Assembly (NCBI GenBank): GCA_018267825.1
Contig: JAFDXR010000013.1
Coordinates: 202,275-266,274, forward strand
DNA: 64,000 bases
Reading direction: 5' to 3'
Source of the DNA: Bacteroidota bacterium
GTDB taxonomy: Bacteria; Bacteroidota; Bacteroidia; B-17B0; Aurantibacillaceae
The position numbers and the translations under genes are program-made. Below the pieces are notes generated by a model. It searched no databases and was not told the origin of the DNA. It worked only from the letters and a program-made list of their open reading frames with translations. Positions 63,791-64,000 of this stretch are shown here, in pieces. Positions within the stretch are counted from its first letter, which is position 1. Each line of letters starts with the position of its first letter.

Positions 63791-64000
63791 ATGCAACCAG
63801 AAGCAGCACATATGGATTATAACCCGCGATATCATCATACCGCCGTCCAATTGCAAGATGAGCAATTGATCATTGAAGCTGCCAAGGAAAACCCTGAACG
63901 CTTCGGGCCGATCTACGACAAATATTACAAGCAGATTTTCGGATACGTTTATCAGCGTATGGAAAGTAAAGATGCTGCCTTTGATCTTACCTCCCAGGTA
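63791..64000 (+). CDS. ECF-type RNA polymerase sigma factor (3' partial)
   Basis: Only the first 70 codons are in the window. The visible residues include DEQLIIEAAKENPERFGPIY then YYKQIFGYVYQRM, which is region 2 of sigma-70/ECF factors (the first helices and the core-binding segment). The start ATG at 63791 follows the phased TTCACTC array. Which anti-sigma or signal it answers to cannot be seen here. Confidence 0.88.
   Translation, partial: MQPEAAHMDYNPRYHHTAVQLQDEQLIIEAAKENPERFGPIYDKYYKQIFGYVYQRMESKDAAFDLTSQV

Overview
The window is chromosomal DNA from a member of the Bacteroidota. The supporting signs are two secreted proteins with type IX secretion (T9SS) C-terminal sorting domains, a giant PKD/Ig-like surface protein, a TonB-dependent receptor with a carboxypeptidase-regulatory-like N-terminus, a fused CzcA-TolC metal pump, YfhO, a GldL-like micro-protein, few Shine-Dalgarno sequences and many -7 boxes of the Bacteroidota form TAnnTTTG. 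The genus cannot be fixed from sequence alone; a gliding or environmental Chitinophagales, Cytophagales or Flavobacteriales-type organism would fit. No rRNA, tRNA, CRISPR array, insertion sequence or prophage was seen.

Layout. 1-4453 (-): 5'-complete, 3'-truncated giant surface protein with a beta-helix carrying long glycine-rich insertions. 4673-7078 (-): a TMTC/GT-C-like membrane protein with TPRs and a small secreted protein. 7330-19905: the most interesting region. It holds a ketosynthase III / acyl carrier protein / ketosynthase III / SDR quartet, a membrane GT2, a PseH/RimL-like GNAT, three paralogous LpxO/AspH-type hydroxylases, an SGNH plus MBOAT O-acyltransferase pair and three sulfotransferases. 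Together these look like a locus that builds short acyl groups, hydroxylates them, and decorates a surface glycan or lipid with N-acyl, O-acyl and sulfate groups. 19952-31555: TonB receptor, SDR, acyl-CoA dehydrogenase, anmK, a carA/CHAP/tag operon, and a LytS/LytTR two-component pair with a Reg_prop sensor. 31604-32857 (-): a secreted propeller protein with a T9SS sorting domain.

32988-41150 (+): six co-directional genes of a surface polysaccharide region (two methyltransferases, two glycosyltransferases, a Wzx-like flippase, YfhO). 41177-47205 (-): heavy-metal RND efflux (adaptor, CzcA-TolC fusion, small secreted accessory). 47257-49452 (-): recR and a PD40/TPR protein. 49601-55287: a peptide-binding lipoprotein with a TPR protein, an outer-membrane-like protein and a T9SS BNR protein. 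55446-58745: an HD phosphohydrolase and a NarL/NarX-type two-component operon with a membrane protein. 58833-63510 (-): a Cys/His-tailed unknown, a metallo-beta-lactamase-fold hydrolase, a PHB-depolymerase-type esterase, the 60-aa GldL-like protein and an acyl-CoA carboxylase. The window ends inside an ECF sigma factor preceded by phased TTCACTC repeats.

A recurring regulatory feature is a -7 box lying only 3-5 nt before the start codon of seven genes, which predicts leaderless mRNAs. Coordinates, translations and motifs were read by eye; no database search was run.
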